Positions 5,057 to 12,095 of a stretch of DNA of 17,797 bases are shown piece after piece (the first letter of the stretch is position 1; each line of letters opens with the position of its first letter). Origin of the DNA: Woeseia sp037968755 (lineage in GTDB: Bacteria; Pseudomonadota; Gammaproteobacteria; Steroidobacterales; Woeseiaceae); contig JBBKWB010000073.1 in NCBI GenBank assembly GCA_037968755.1, forward strand, positions 1-17,797. The letters are read 5' to 3'. The translations under genes and the position numbers were made by a program. The notes below the pieces were generated by a model, which saw only the letters and a program-made list of their open reading frames with translations, searched no databases and was not told the origin of the DNA.

Positions 5057-5731
5057 GTGCAGCCAGGCCTCAAACAAAAACCGCAAGACCCGCGTTACAT
5101 CGTGGTGGAAGGTCCTATCGGCGTGGGCAAGACCAGCCTCGCGCGACGCCTGGCCGAAAGCTTTGACGGCGAATTGATTCTGGAGCCTCAGGAAGAAAAC
5201 CCGTTCCTCGAGCGCTTCTACAAAACGGGCCGCAGTGCGGCTTTGCCTGCACAACTGTTTTTCCTGTTTCAGCGTGCGCGACAGATGGAAGCGCTGCGCC
5301 AATCCGACATGTTCTCCCCGGTGCGGGTTGCAGACTTTCACATCGATAAGGACCGCCTGTTCGCCGAGTGCAACCTGGATGCCGAAGAGCTCGCCTTGTA
5401 CGAGCAAATCTGCGCAAAGCTGGAAGTAGATGCGCCGATTCCCGATCTGGTCATCTACCTGCAGGCGCCCGTGGATTCTTTGCTACGGCGCATTGCTCGT
5501 CGCGGCATACCGTATGAACGCATGATCGATCGTGCCTACCTTGAAAGACTTGCCGATGCCTATGCGCGGCACTTCCATAATTTTGACGAAGCACCCTTAC
5601 TTATCGTCAATGCCGCATCAATCGACCCGGTTAGTAACGAGGCCGATTATCAACTGCTGTATGATCAGATTCGTCGCACAACCAGTGGCCGGCACTTCTT
5701 CAATCCGGCCGCAGCAGTTGCCCTGGCCTGA
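5057..5731 (+). CDS. Deoxynucleoside kinase (dGK/dAK/TK2-like)
   Basis: A 224-residue P-loop kinase that phosphorylates deoxynucleosides to dNMPs in the salvage pathway. The Walker A loop is G19-P-I-G-V-G-K-T26. The acidic D93 and the D-K-D-R motif (97-100) lie where the catalytic base and phosphate-contacting Arg are found in the deoxynucleoside kinase family. D-L-V-I-Y-L-Q-A-P (130-138) and the lid R-R-I-A-R-R-G-I-P-Y-E-R (144-155) are also typical. Substrate choice (dA, dG, dC or dT) cannot be read from sequence. The start is GTG at 5057, preceded by AAGG. It begins 17 bp after folK and occupies the place where panB is found in many relatives. A 6-bp hairpin (CCTGGC/GCCAGG, 5722-5739) spans the stop codon but has no T-run, so it is probably not a terminator. 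Confidence 0.88.
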   Translation: MQPGLKQKPQDPRYIVVEGPIGVGKTSLARRLAESFDGELILEPQEENPFLERFYKTGRSAALPAQLFFLFQRARQMEALRQSDMFSPVRVADFHIDKDRLFAECNLDAEELALYEQICAKLEVDAPIPDLVIYLQAPVDSLLRRIARRGIPYERMIDRAYLERLADAYARHFHNFDEAPLLIVNAASIDPVSNEADYQLLYDQIRRTTSGRHFFNPAAAVALA

Positions 5732-5780
5732 TAGCCAGGCGGCACCAACAAAACCCCTTAGTTTAAATGGATGAACCTAC

Positions 5781-6629
5781 TTGCAAGTAATTGAAGCGCG
5801 TGACGAACTGCGTGAACAGCTCGATGAATGGCGTAGTGCTGGTGAGCACATTGCCCTCGTACCGACCATGGGCAATTTGCACGAAGGCCACCTCGGTCTC
5901 GTAACGCTGGCCCGCGAGCATGCCGAACGGGTAGTTGTTTCAATATTCGTGAATCCGACGCAGTTTTCCGGAGGCGAGGACTTCGACAATTATCCGCGCG
6001 CGCTGGAACGCGACAAGCGGCACCTCAAACGAGTTAAAGCTGACGTCCTGTTTGTGCCGTCGGTTGAAACGATTTACCCGTTTGGGACGGACTCAGCCAC
6101 CTCAGTGACCGTGCCCGTGCTGTCCGAAGAATTCATTGGTCTGGCGCAGCCCGGCCAGTTCGATGGCGTTACCTCGGTACTCAGCCGCCTGTTCAGCCTG
6201 GTGCGGCCCGACGTTGCCGTATTTGGTGAGAAGGGCTACCAGCGACAGCTCGTCATTCGCCGCATGATCGCGGATATGCACCTGCCTATCGAGCTCGTCA
6301 GCGGTCCGACGGTGCGCGAAGATGACGGGCTCGCACTCAGTTTCCGTAATCAACAACTCAGTGAGGAACAGCGCGCTGTTGCACCCGAGTTGTACGCGAG
6401 CTTGCTCGAACTGGCTGATGCATTGCAGGCTGGCAACGACGACTACGCGGCACTCGAAGCCCGCGCAATCAAGCGTCTGGATGACAAGGGGTTTGAAACA
6501 GAGTTTGTGAGTGTACGTCGCGCAGAAAATCTTGCAGCGCCCGATCGGGGAACAGATCGACTGGTGATTCTGGCTGCAGCGAAATTGGGCGATCTGCGTA
6601 TGATCGACAATATCGTGGTTGAGATCTGA
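5781..6629 (+). CDS. panC: Pantoate--beta-alanine ligase, divergent
   Basis: PanC joins pantoate and beta-alanine using ATP, the last step of pantothenate synthesis. The 282-residue length is normal. An in-frame TGA at 5772 makes TTG 5781 the earliest start, and it gives the standard M-Q-V-I. Retained features are P-T-M-G-N-L-H34-E-G-H37 (nucleotide HxGH-type motif), S-I-F-V-N-P-T-Q-F, the catalytic-region K151, and R189-N. Several usually strict positions differ: E-K-D-Y/F-Q-Q reads E-K-G152-Y-Q-R155; the (E)G-x-x-R-P-G-H-F motif reads G-L-A-Q-P-G-Q-F (120-127); S-S-R-N reads S-F188-R-N. In M. tuberculosis PanC the matching Asp161, Gln164 and Ser197 lie in the active site. The fold is intact, but activity may be altered. 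It is 49 bp after the kinase gene. panB and panD are not nearby. Confidence 0.9.
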   Translation: MQVIEARDELREQLDEWRSAGEHIALVPTMGNLHEGHLGLVTLAREHAERVVVSIFVNPTQFSGGEDFDNYPRALERDKRHLKRVKADVLFVPSVETIYPFGTDSATSVTVPVLSEEFIGLAQPGQFDGVTSVLSRLFSLVRPDVAVFGEKGYQRQLVIRRMIADMHLPIELVSGPTVREDDGLALSFRNQQLSEEQRAVAPELYASLLELADALQAGNDDYAALEARAIKRLDDKGFETEFVSVRRAENLAAPDRGTDRLVILAAAKLGDLRMIDNIVVEI

Positions 6630-6662
6630 ACCCGAATTGAAACGGATGGCCGAGCCAGCGCG

Positions 6663-7622
6663 TCAGGCAACGACCTGGTTGCGACCGGCGCGCTTGGCGC
6701 GGTACAAGGCCGCATCGGCCGCATGCATCAATGCTTCCAGGCCGGCATCGTCGTCCAGTTCTGCGACACCCATCGAGATTTCAATCGGTATCTGAATCAG
6801 CGAATCAATGTTTGCTTTGTGATCGCCGTTTATTGCAATGCGCACACGGTTGGCAATTTCCAGCGCTTCTTCCTCAGCAACACCCGGTAACAGCACGGCG
6901 AACTCGTCGCCGCCAAAACGAATCAGCTTGTCGCGTGAGCGAAACTGCTTGAGCAGCACGCGGGCTACGGCGGTCAATGCGCGGTCACCGGCAACATGTC
7001 CGAAGCGGTCATTGAACGTCTTGAAGTTGTCGACATCCACCATAATCAACGATGCCGTTTCTTTGTTGCTACGGCACTGGCTGATCAATGCCGGAAACTC
7101 AGCTTCCATCGCGTGTCGGTTGCCCAGCCCGGTTAGCGCGTCGGTTGATGCGTTGCGGCGGTAGGTGTGCAGGTCACCGAAGCTCTCAGCAATGAAATGA
7201 TTGTGGCTGCGCACGCGCTCCGAGAGCATCAATAACAAATTCTTCGCAAACTCGTGGGAGGCGTTGACCATGTCCCAGAGCACTGTCTTGTGGATGACCA
7301 GCACGTGCGCGGGTTCCGCAGCGATCACGTATGCTGATGGATCCTTGTCCTCGATAATCGACATCTCTCCGGCACAGGCGCCAACTTCCATACGCGCAAG
7401 GATCGGCGCATCGGGAGAGCCGACGCGGACATCAAGTGCACCTGACAGCACGACAAATACGTACTCATTTTTCGTGCCGGGCGACAGCAATAGCTCACCG
7501 GTTGGTACGTCGCGGCGTTCACACTGCTGCAATAAGGTTTGTACGCTGTCCGGGGTAACGCCACGAAACAGGTCGAGACCGGACAGCAATGAACGTTGAT
7601 AATCAGAATTAATAAATGGCAC
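6663..7622 (-). CDS. cNMP-binding-like/GGDEF diguanylate cyclase
   Basis: A cytoplasmic two-domain signalling protein of 319 residues. Residues about 8-118 form a cyclic-nucleotide-binding (Crp-like) beta-roll, with G-A-C-A-G-E-M-S in the cassette, but the phosphate-contacting Arg of R-S/T-A is Pro (P-S-A-Y-V), so cAMP or cGMP binding is doubtful. Residues about 155-319 form a GGDEF domain: D-A-L-T-G-L-G-N-R, D-V-D-N-F-K-T-F-N-D, and an intact active loop R-F-G-G-D-E-F (GGDEF 237-241). The R-S-R-D inhibitory I-site lies five residues before it (228-231), so it should make c-di-GMP with product feedback. No membrane segment is seen. I prefer GTG at 7622 (AGGA four bases upstream); TTG at 7643 would add seven residues. 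It is convergent with panC (33-bp gap) and downstream of ppk2 across a 218-bp gap. Confidence 0.88.
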   Translation of the reverse strand: MPFINSDYQRSLLSGLDLFRGVTPDSVQTLLQQCERRDVPTGELLLSPGTKNEYVFVVLSGALDVRVGSPDAPILARMEVGACAGEMSIIEDKDPSAYVIAAEPAHVLVIHKTVLWDMVNASHEFAKNLLLMLSERVRSHNHFIAESFGDLHTYRRNASTDALTGLGNRHAMEAEFPALISQCRSNKETASLIMVDVDNFKTFNDRFGHVAGDRALTAVARVLLKQFRSRDKLIRFGGDEFAVLLPGVAEEEALEIANRVRIAINGDHKANIDSLIQIPIEISMGVAELDDDAGLEALMHAADAALYRAKRAGRNQVVA

Positions 7623-7677
7623 CCGGTCCTGCCCGGCTGGCAAGCCAACCGTGAAAAAAAGTTATTGTTATTGACGT

Positions 7678-7732
7678 CGTGGTGAAGCACCACGTAGGCC
7701 GTCACATTTGCAGTAACGGCGGGCCGTTTTTT
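7678..7732 (+). other. Two hairpins and T-run in the ppk2/GGDEF gap
   Basis: CGTGGTG-AAG-CACCACG (7678-7694) is a perfect 7-bp hairpin. AACGG/CCGTT (7715-7719 and 7724-7728, loop CGGG) follows and continues into TTTT (7729-7732), a compact terminator shape on the plus strand. There is no nearby plus-strand gene to end (panC stops 1.05 kb earlier), so this might be the 3' part of a small RNA, or structure in the leader of the GGDEF gene on the minus strand. I find no clear promoter for a small RNA. The rest of the 7623-7840 gap holds nothing else I recognise. Confidence 0.3.
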
Positions 7733-7840
7733 ACTCGATTCCTACGGCGATAACAATGGTCCATTTGAGCAGTTTTCAGGTTGCTGCAAAAACACCGGGC
7801 GATAAGGCGAAAGTGGTCACAACTGTTACGGTATTGGCCA

Positions 7841-8719
7841 TCAACTCTGTGTTTCCTGCGCAGTCAGCAAGCTGCGCATCTCGTCAAAAGTGGCGCGATC
7901 CTCAGCACTGGGTTCCGGGTATTTCAGGTCAATACCTGACAACGCTTTGACGATCACTTCTGCGACGGCCGCTCGCATGTACGGCTTGTCGTCTGCGGGA
8001 ATCGCGTACCACGGTGCCCACGGCTGGGAAGTGGCGTTTAGTGCCTCTTCGTAAGCATTCATGTAGTGGGGCCAGAACTCGCGTTCGTCTACATCCGCCG
8101 CAGAAAATTTCCATTGCTTGTCGGCACGATTAAGCCGTCGCAAGAATCGCCGGCGTTGTTCGTCCAGCGAGACATTCAGCCAGAACTTGAGAATGACGGT
8201 TCCATTGCGGGCCAGGTGTTTTTCCTGGTCCCGAATGGATTCCAGCCGGGCATTCCAGAATTCTTCGCTGTCCTCTGCATCCGGCAGTTTCTGGTAGCTC
8301 AGTATTTTTGGGTGCACGCGAACGACCAGTACTTCCTCGTACTGGCTGCGGTTGAAAATGCCGATACGGCCGCGCTCGGGAAGTCGAGTGCTGGTGCGCC
8401 AGAGAAAGTCGTGGTCAAGCTCACGGCTGGACGGCCGCTTGAAACTGAATACCTGGCAGCCGGCGGGGTTGATTCCTTGCATCACGGCGCGAATCGTACT
8501 GTCCTTGCCAGCGGCATCCATCGCCTGGAACACCAGCAGGACAGAATGATTATCGCCGGCCATCAATACCTGTTGCAGTTCGTCGAGCTGCTTGATTGCA
8601 GATTTCAGACGCTTCTTGGAGCCTTTCTTTTGGTCGCCGTCAGGCGCTGTGGACGAATCTGCAACCCGGAAGCTGCCATCAAAAGGCACAAGATATTGAT
8701 CGTCGTCAGCTGCAAACAT
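7841..8719 (-). CDS. ppk2: Polyphosphate kinase 2 (PPK2, class III-like polyphosphate:AMP/ADP phosphotransferase)
   Basis: PPK2 enzymes transfer phosphate from inorganic polyphosphate to nucleotides. The 292-residue single-domain protein has the P-loop kinase core: Walker A A-M-D-A-A-G-K-D-S-T (66-75), the F-N-R-S-Q-Y-E-E-V-L Walker B region (122-131), the lid R-R-R-F-L-R-R-L (189-196), and N-A-T-S-x-P-W-A-P-W-Y near the C-terminus. Overall wording matches class III members such as Meiothermus ruber PPK2, which phosphorylate both AMP and ADP. The class call is by resemblance only. ATG 8719 is preceded by AGGAGA five bases upstream, which decides it over an upstream TTG. It lies 41 bp downstream of queG on the same strand, so co-transcription is likely. 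Confidence 0.93.
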   Translation of the reverse strand: MFAADDDQYLVPFDGSFRVADSSTAPDGDQKKGSKKRLKSAIKQLDELQQVLMAGDNHSVLLVFQAMDAAGKDSTIRAVMQGINPAGCQVFSFKRPSSRELDHDFLWRTSTRLPERGRIGIFNRSQYEEVLVVRVHPKILSYQKLPDAEDSEEFWNARLESIRDQEKHLARNGTVILKFWLNVSLDEQRRRFLRRLNRADKQWKFSAADVDEREFWPHYMNAYEEALNATSQPWAPWYAIPADDKPYMRAAVAEVIVKALSGIDLKYPEPSAEDRATFDEMRSLLTAQETQS

Positions 8720-8760
8720 TCGCGTCTCCTGAGGGCCGACGCGGTGATTGCGTAGCCTGG

Positions 8761-9831
8761 TTATTCCACACCGTGTTGTTCGAGTGCCCACTCTACATGT
8801 TCGCGGACCAGTTCGGAATCATGGCTGCGGCGCGACTGCAGTGCAGCGATCAGGTCGTCGCTAACTGCGGCATTACCAAGTCCCACAGCGAGGTTGCGTA
8901 ACCACTGCTCAAAACCAATGCGTCGTATCGCGCTGCCTTCGGTCTTGTCGAGAAAGGTAGCTTCGTCCCAGAGAAACAACGTCACCATGTCGGCACTGTC
9001 GAGTGCGTGGCGCGCTGCGAAGTCGCCTTCGTCGCTGAGTTGGGCAAACTTGTTCCAGGGACAGAACAGCTGGCAGTCGTCACAACCGTAGACGCGGTTG
9101 CCAATCAGTTTGCGGAAGGGTTCCGGAATACTGCTCTTCAGTTCGATCGTCAGGTAAGAAATGCAACGTCGCGCATCGAGCTCGTACGGGGCAACAATCG
9201 CGGCAGTGGGGCAGACATCAATGCACGCATGACAACTGCCGCAATGCGACGTTTCCGCAATATCCGTCGCGAGTGGCAGGTCGGTGTACAGCTCGCCGAG
9301 AAAAAACCAGGAGCCGGCATCGCGGTTGATCAGGTTCGTGTGTTTGCCTACCCAGCCGAGCCCCGCTTTTTCTGCAAGCGGTTTTTCCAGTACCGGTGCA
9401 CTGTCAACAAATACCCGGTAGCCAAAATCGCCGATCTCCTCCTCGATGCGCCTCGCGAGGTCACGCAGGCGACCTCGCAGAACTTTGTGATAGTCGCGGC
9501 CAAGCGCGTAACGCGATACGTACGCCTTTTTTGGATGATCGAGCAGTGCTTTGGCTTTGTTCTGGTCTTCGCGCAGGTAATCCATGCGTACGGAGATGAC
9601 ACGCAACGTGCCAGGTACGAGGTCGTCGGGCCGGCTGCGCTTCAAACCGTGCCGCTCCATGTAACCCATCTCGCCATGGAAGTGCTTGTGCAGCCAATCC
9701 TGTAAGCGAACTTCAGCGTCACCCAGGTCGACATCGCTGATACCGAGCTGCTGAAAGCCGAGTTCCTGGCTCCATTGCTGGATGCGAGACTTCAGTGCGC
9801 CAAAGTCAGTTTTAGTGGATACAGAGCTCAA
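8761..9831 (-). CDS. queG: Epoxyqueuosine reductase
   Basis: QueG reduces epoxyqueuosine to queuosine at the tRNA wobble position, using cobalamin and two [4Fe-4S] clusters. The 356-residue protein carries the N-terminal DUF1730-type catalytic region, Y-A-L-G-R-D-Y-H-K-V-L (108-118) and F-V-D143-S-A-P-V-L-E-K with the conserved acid. The ferredoxin-like section follows: C197-x2-C200-x2-C203-x3-C207-P, then C223, and C250-D-D-C253-x3-C257-P-W-N. HEAT-like helices complete the C-terminus. By family precedent the last Cys of each run completes the other cluster. The start is TTG at 9831, with no better upstream start. queG divergent from nnr is the normal gammaproteobacterial order. Confidence 0.95.
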   Translation of the reverse strand: MSSVSTKTDFGALKSRIQQWSQELGFQQLGISDVDLGDAEVRLQDWLHKHFHGEMGYMERHGLKRSRPDDLVPGTLRVISVRMDYLREDQNKAKALLDHPKKAYVSRYALGRDYHKVLRGRLRDLARRIEEEIGDFGYRVFVDSAPVLEKPLAEKAGLGWVGKHTNLINRDAGSWFFLGELYTDLPLATDIAETSHCGSCHACIDVCPTAAIVAPYELDARRCISYLTIELKSSIPEPFRKLIGNRVYGCDDCQLFCPWNKFAQLSDEGDFAARHALDSADMVTLFLWDEATFLDKTEGSAIRRIGFEQWLRNLAVGLGNAAVSDDLIAALQSRRSHDSELVREHVEWALEQHGVE

Positions 9832-9867
9832 GGTAGTGAGGTATTCGGTTACGAGTGAGTTCCTGTC

Positions 9868-9875
9868 AGTATAAT
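9868..9875. promoter_or_regulatory. Overlapping divergent -10 elements for nnr and queG
   Basis: TATAAT (9870-9875) reads towards nnr, and TATACT (complement of 9868-9873) reads towards queG. The -35 regions are weak in both directions. For nnr the start site would fall at about 9882, one base before ATG 9883, and no Shine-Dalgarno sequence is present, so a leaderless mRNA is likely. For queG the leader would be about 30 nt. Confidence 0.45.
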
Positions 9876-9882
9876 CGCCACC

Positions 9883-11373
9883 ATGACGAATAACCCTAAT
9901 CCGCCGTCAGCGCGTGCCGTGTTCAAGGTTGCTGACGTGCGAGCAGTTGACCAGGCAGCGATTGCGAACGGCATCGCGGGCAAGCTTTTGATGTCGCGTG
10001 CAGCGGAGTTCGCGCTGGCCGTTGCACTGCGCGAATTCCCGGATGCTCGCCGCTGGCAGGTCCTGTGTGGAGCGGGCAACAACGCCGGCGATGGTTATTT
10101 GCTGGCCGCGTTGGCGCAGAAGCACGGTATTCACGTAGACGTGCTATTCGTCGCAGATCCGCAATCCCTGCAAGGCGATGCCAGCAACGCCTGGCAGCAC
10201 GCACTGGATTCGTCTGTGCCGATCGCGGCGTTCAGGGGCACAATCGCCGCGGATGCGGATTTGCTGATCGACAGCCTGCTTGGCAACGGCCTGACTCGCG
10301 ATGTAGACGGTGACTACGCAGTCGCTGTCGCTGCTATAAACCAGCATCGAGCGCCATGCCTTGCCATCGATATTCCTACGGGCATTAACGGCGATAGCGG
10401 CGCCGTCATGGGAGTTGCCGTAAAGGCGACCCGGACTTGTACGTTCGTTGGCCGCAAGGCTGGCCTGTATTTGGCAGCAGGGCCGGATCACTGCGGGCAG
10501 ATCGATTTCACATCGCTCGACATTCCCGGGCACTGTTATGCCAATGCGAAACCGCTGGCTAACATTATTGACGACGACATACTCAGTGCCGCGTTGGCGC
10601 GACGTGAACGGCAGGCGCACAAAGGCAGCTTTGGCCATGTGCTGCTCATCGGCGGTGGTCCGGGTATGCCGGGCGCTGCGCGGCTGGCTGGCGAAGCGGC
10701 ATTGCGCAGCGGTGCAGGGCGGGTAACCGTTGCTACCCATACTCAGAATATTGCAGCGATCACGGCTGCCCGACCGGAGCTCATGTGCTTTACCGTCGAG
10801 ACGGCGGCCGATCTGGCTCCGTTGCTGAACGCCGCAACGGTAGTCGCGATTGGTCCGGGTCTCGGTACTGATAACTGGGCACGCGCGCTCGTCAACGCTG
10901 TCAACATTGCCAGCCTGCCGTTAGTGGTGGACGCTGACGCGCTGAACCTGTTGGCCGCGGCGCCCGGCAAGAACGCCGACCGCGTGATCACGCCGCACCC
11001 AGGCGAAGCAGGCCGCTTGCTCGAGTGCAACTCCGTCGATATTCAGGGCGATCGTCTCCAGGCGGTGACGGAGTTGCAGACCCGCTACGGCGGCGTTGCG
11101 GTCCTAAAGGGCCAGGGCACCCTGGTCTCGACGGGCGACGGTCCGCCGTGGCTTTGTACTGAAGGCAATCCCGGCATGGCGGCGCCCGGCATGGGTGATG
11201 TGCTTACCGGCGTGATCGCCGGACTGATCGCGCAGGGGCTCACGATTGCCAATGCCGCATTGGTTGGCGTACTCGTGCACGCACGGGCCGGCGATCGCGC
11301 CGCGCTCACCGGCGAGCGCGGTTTGCTGGCGTCCGAATTACTTGCAGAGTTGCGCGCATGTGTGAATCCATGA
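9883..11373 (+). CDS. nnr: Bifunctional NAD(P)H-hydrate epimerase / ADP-dependent NAD(P)H-hydrate dehydratase
   Basis: Nnr repairs damaged NAD(P)H hydrates: the N-terminal NnrE/YjeF_N domain interconverts R and S forms, and the C-terminal NnrD domain dehydrates the S form using ADP or ATP. The 496-residue fusion shows G-A-G-N-N-A-G-D-G (63-71), L-L-I-D-S-L-L-G-N-G-L (127-137) and A-I-D-I-P-T-G (161-167) in the epimerase. The dehydratase shows H-K-G-S-F-G (246-251), G-G-G-P-G-M-P-G-A-A (257-266), I-T-P-H-P-G-E, and G-N-P-G-M-A-A-P-G-M-G-D-V-L-T-G (428-443, catalytic Asp 439). The A-P in that motif replaces the usual small A/T/S-G pair and is probably tolerated. A perfect TATAAT sits 7 bp before the ATG, so the message may be leaderless. 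Its stop overlaps a small ORF start (ATGA at 11370). Confidence 0.95.
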   Translation: MTNNPNPPSARAVFKVADVRAVDQAAIANGIAGKLLMSRAAEFALAVALREFPDARRWQVLCGAGNNAGDGYLLAALAQKHGIHVDVLFVADPQSLQGDASNAWQHALDSSVPIAAFRGTIAADADLLIDSLLGNGLTRDVDGDYAVAVAAINQHRAPCLAIDIPTGINGDSGAVMGVAVKATRTCTFVGRKAGLYLAAGPDHCGQIDFTSLDIPGHCYANAKPLANIIDDDILSAALARRERQAHKGSFGHVLLIGGGPGMPGAARLAGEAALRSGAGRVTVATHTQNIAAITAARPELMCFTVETAADLAPLLNAATVVAIGPGLGTDNWARALVNAVNIASLPLVVDADALNLLAAAPGKNADRVITPHPGEAGRLLECNSVDIQGDRLQAVTELQTRYGGVAVLKGQGTLVSTGDGPPWLCTEGNPGMAAPGMGDVLTGVIAGLIAQGLTIANAALVGVLVHARAGDRAALTGERGLLASELLAELRACVNP

Positions 11374-11492
11374 GTGTGCATCGCATCAGTGTGTCGATCC
11401 GCTGGCCAGGTTGCGGTTGCGTGCTTGCGTACAGTACAAACAGAGCCGAGAAGGGCAGCGCGGACTGCGCGCCGTATTGTGCGCATGACTGA
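11370..11492 (+). CDS. Possible 40-residue small ORF bridging nnr and tsaE
   Basis: An ATG at 11370 overlaps the nnr stop as ATGA, and the frame stays open until TGA 11490-11492, eight bases inside tsaE. The 40-residue product has four cysteines (residues 15, 17, 33, 37), no clear domain and no recognised homologue. The overlap at both ends would let ribosomes pass from nnr to tsaE without a gap. Open frames of this length arise easily in GC-rich DNA, so this may be chance. Confidence 0.2.
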   Translation: MSVHRISVSIRWPGCGCVLAYSTNRAEKGSADCAPYCAHD

Positions 11493-11958
11493 GTCCCTGC
11501 TTCGTTCGTTGCAGCTTGCCGACGATGCGGCAAGTGTCGAGTTCGGTGCGCAGCTCGCGCGGCATTTGCCGGCTGACACCGCGGGCTGGCTTGTGCTGTT
11601 GCAGGGCGAGCTTGGTACCGGCAAGTCCACGATTGCGCGCGCACTGTTGCGTGGCCTCGGGCAAACCGGCCCGGTTCCGAGTCCAACCTACACTTTGATC
11701 GAACCCTACGAGTTGCCAGGCGGTGTCGTCTATCACGTCGACCTGTACCGCATTGGCTCCGCCTCGGAATTGGAATTTCTCGGCTGGGAAGACCTGGACG
11801 ATGGCTTGCGGCTGGTCGAATGGCCGGAACGTGTGCCCTCTCTGATGCAACAGGCTGATGTGTGCCTGCGGCTGGCATATGCGGGCAGTGGCCGCAGCGC
11901 TGAGCTGCATGGATTCACACCACGCGGGCGGGACTGGCTTCAAAAGCTGCCGCAGTAG
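11485..11958 (+). CDS. tsaE: tRNA threonylcarbamoyladenosine biosynthesis ATPase TsaE
   Basis: TsaE is the ATPase that supports the TsaB-TsaD complex making t6A37 in ANN-decoding tRNAs; it is essential in many bacteria. The 157-residue product from ATG 11485 has Walker A G-E-L-G-T-G-K-S-T (41-49), the S-P-T-Y-T-L-I motif (66-72), H-V-D-L-Y-R (84-89), L-E-F-L-G-W-E-D (96-103) and L-V-E-W-P-E-R (110-116), all characteristic. An upstream in-frame start at 11374 adds an Arg-rich stretch without family resemblance, so I reject it. GTG 11479 is a minor alternative. tsaE between nnr and amiB is the conserved gammaproteobacterial order. Confidence 0.95.
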   Translation: MTESLLRSLQLADDAASVEFGAQLARHLPADTAGWLVLLQGELGTGKSTIARALLRGLGQTGPVPSPTYTLIEPYELPGGVVYHVDLYRIGSASELEFLGWEDLDDGLRLVEWPERVPSLMQQADVCLRLAYAGSGRSAELHGFTPRGRDWLQKLPQ

Positions 11959-12024
11959 GGTACTGTGGGTACATCCCGCAGTCTATTAAGTATCGGCCCT
12001 ATCCTTCTAATATTGAAAGAAATC

Positions 12025-12052
12025 TTGGCTTTTCTGTTCAGATTCGTATACT
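12025..12052 (+). promoter_or_regulatory. Predicted promoter of amiB
   Basis: TTGGCT (12025-12030), a 16-bp spacer and TATACT (12047-12052) lie in the 137-bp tsaE-amiB gap. Predicted start is near 12059, giving a leader of about 37 nt. This would let amiB be expressed separately from nnr-tsaE. Confidence 0.5.
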
Positions 12053-12095
12053 GGCCCGACACCCAGCACTCAATTGAGACAAAGAACCAGGATTT

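Noticed and set aside
4694..5407. Minus-strand open frame of 237 codons across folK and the kinase gene
   Set aside because: It overlaps two solid genes on the other strand and shows no family motifs.
5767..5794. Two tiny upstream frames (seven codons each) overlapping the panC start
   Set aside because: They are too short to judge, have no Shine-Dalgarno sequence, and such overlaps are expected by chance.
7640..7740. c-di-GMP riboswitch in the leader of the GGDEF gene
   Set aside because: The leader has hairpins, but I cannot find the conserved GEMM core bases on the minus strand.
7756..7840. CRP-like half site (GGTCACAACT) in the ppk2/GGDEF gap
   Set aside because: Only one half of the TGTGA-N6-TCACA palindrome is present.
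8066..9705. Plus-strand open frames of about 230 codons opposite ppk2 and queG (8066-8755 and 9007-9705)
   Set aside because: Both are shadows of clearly identified minus-strand enzymes with intact catalytic motifs.
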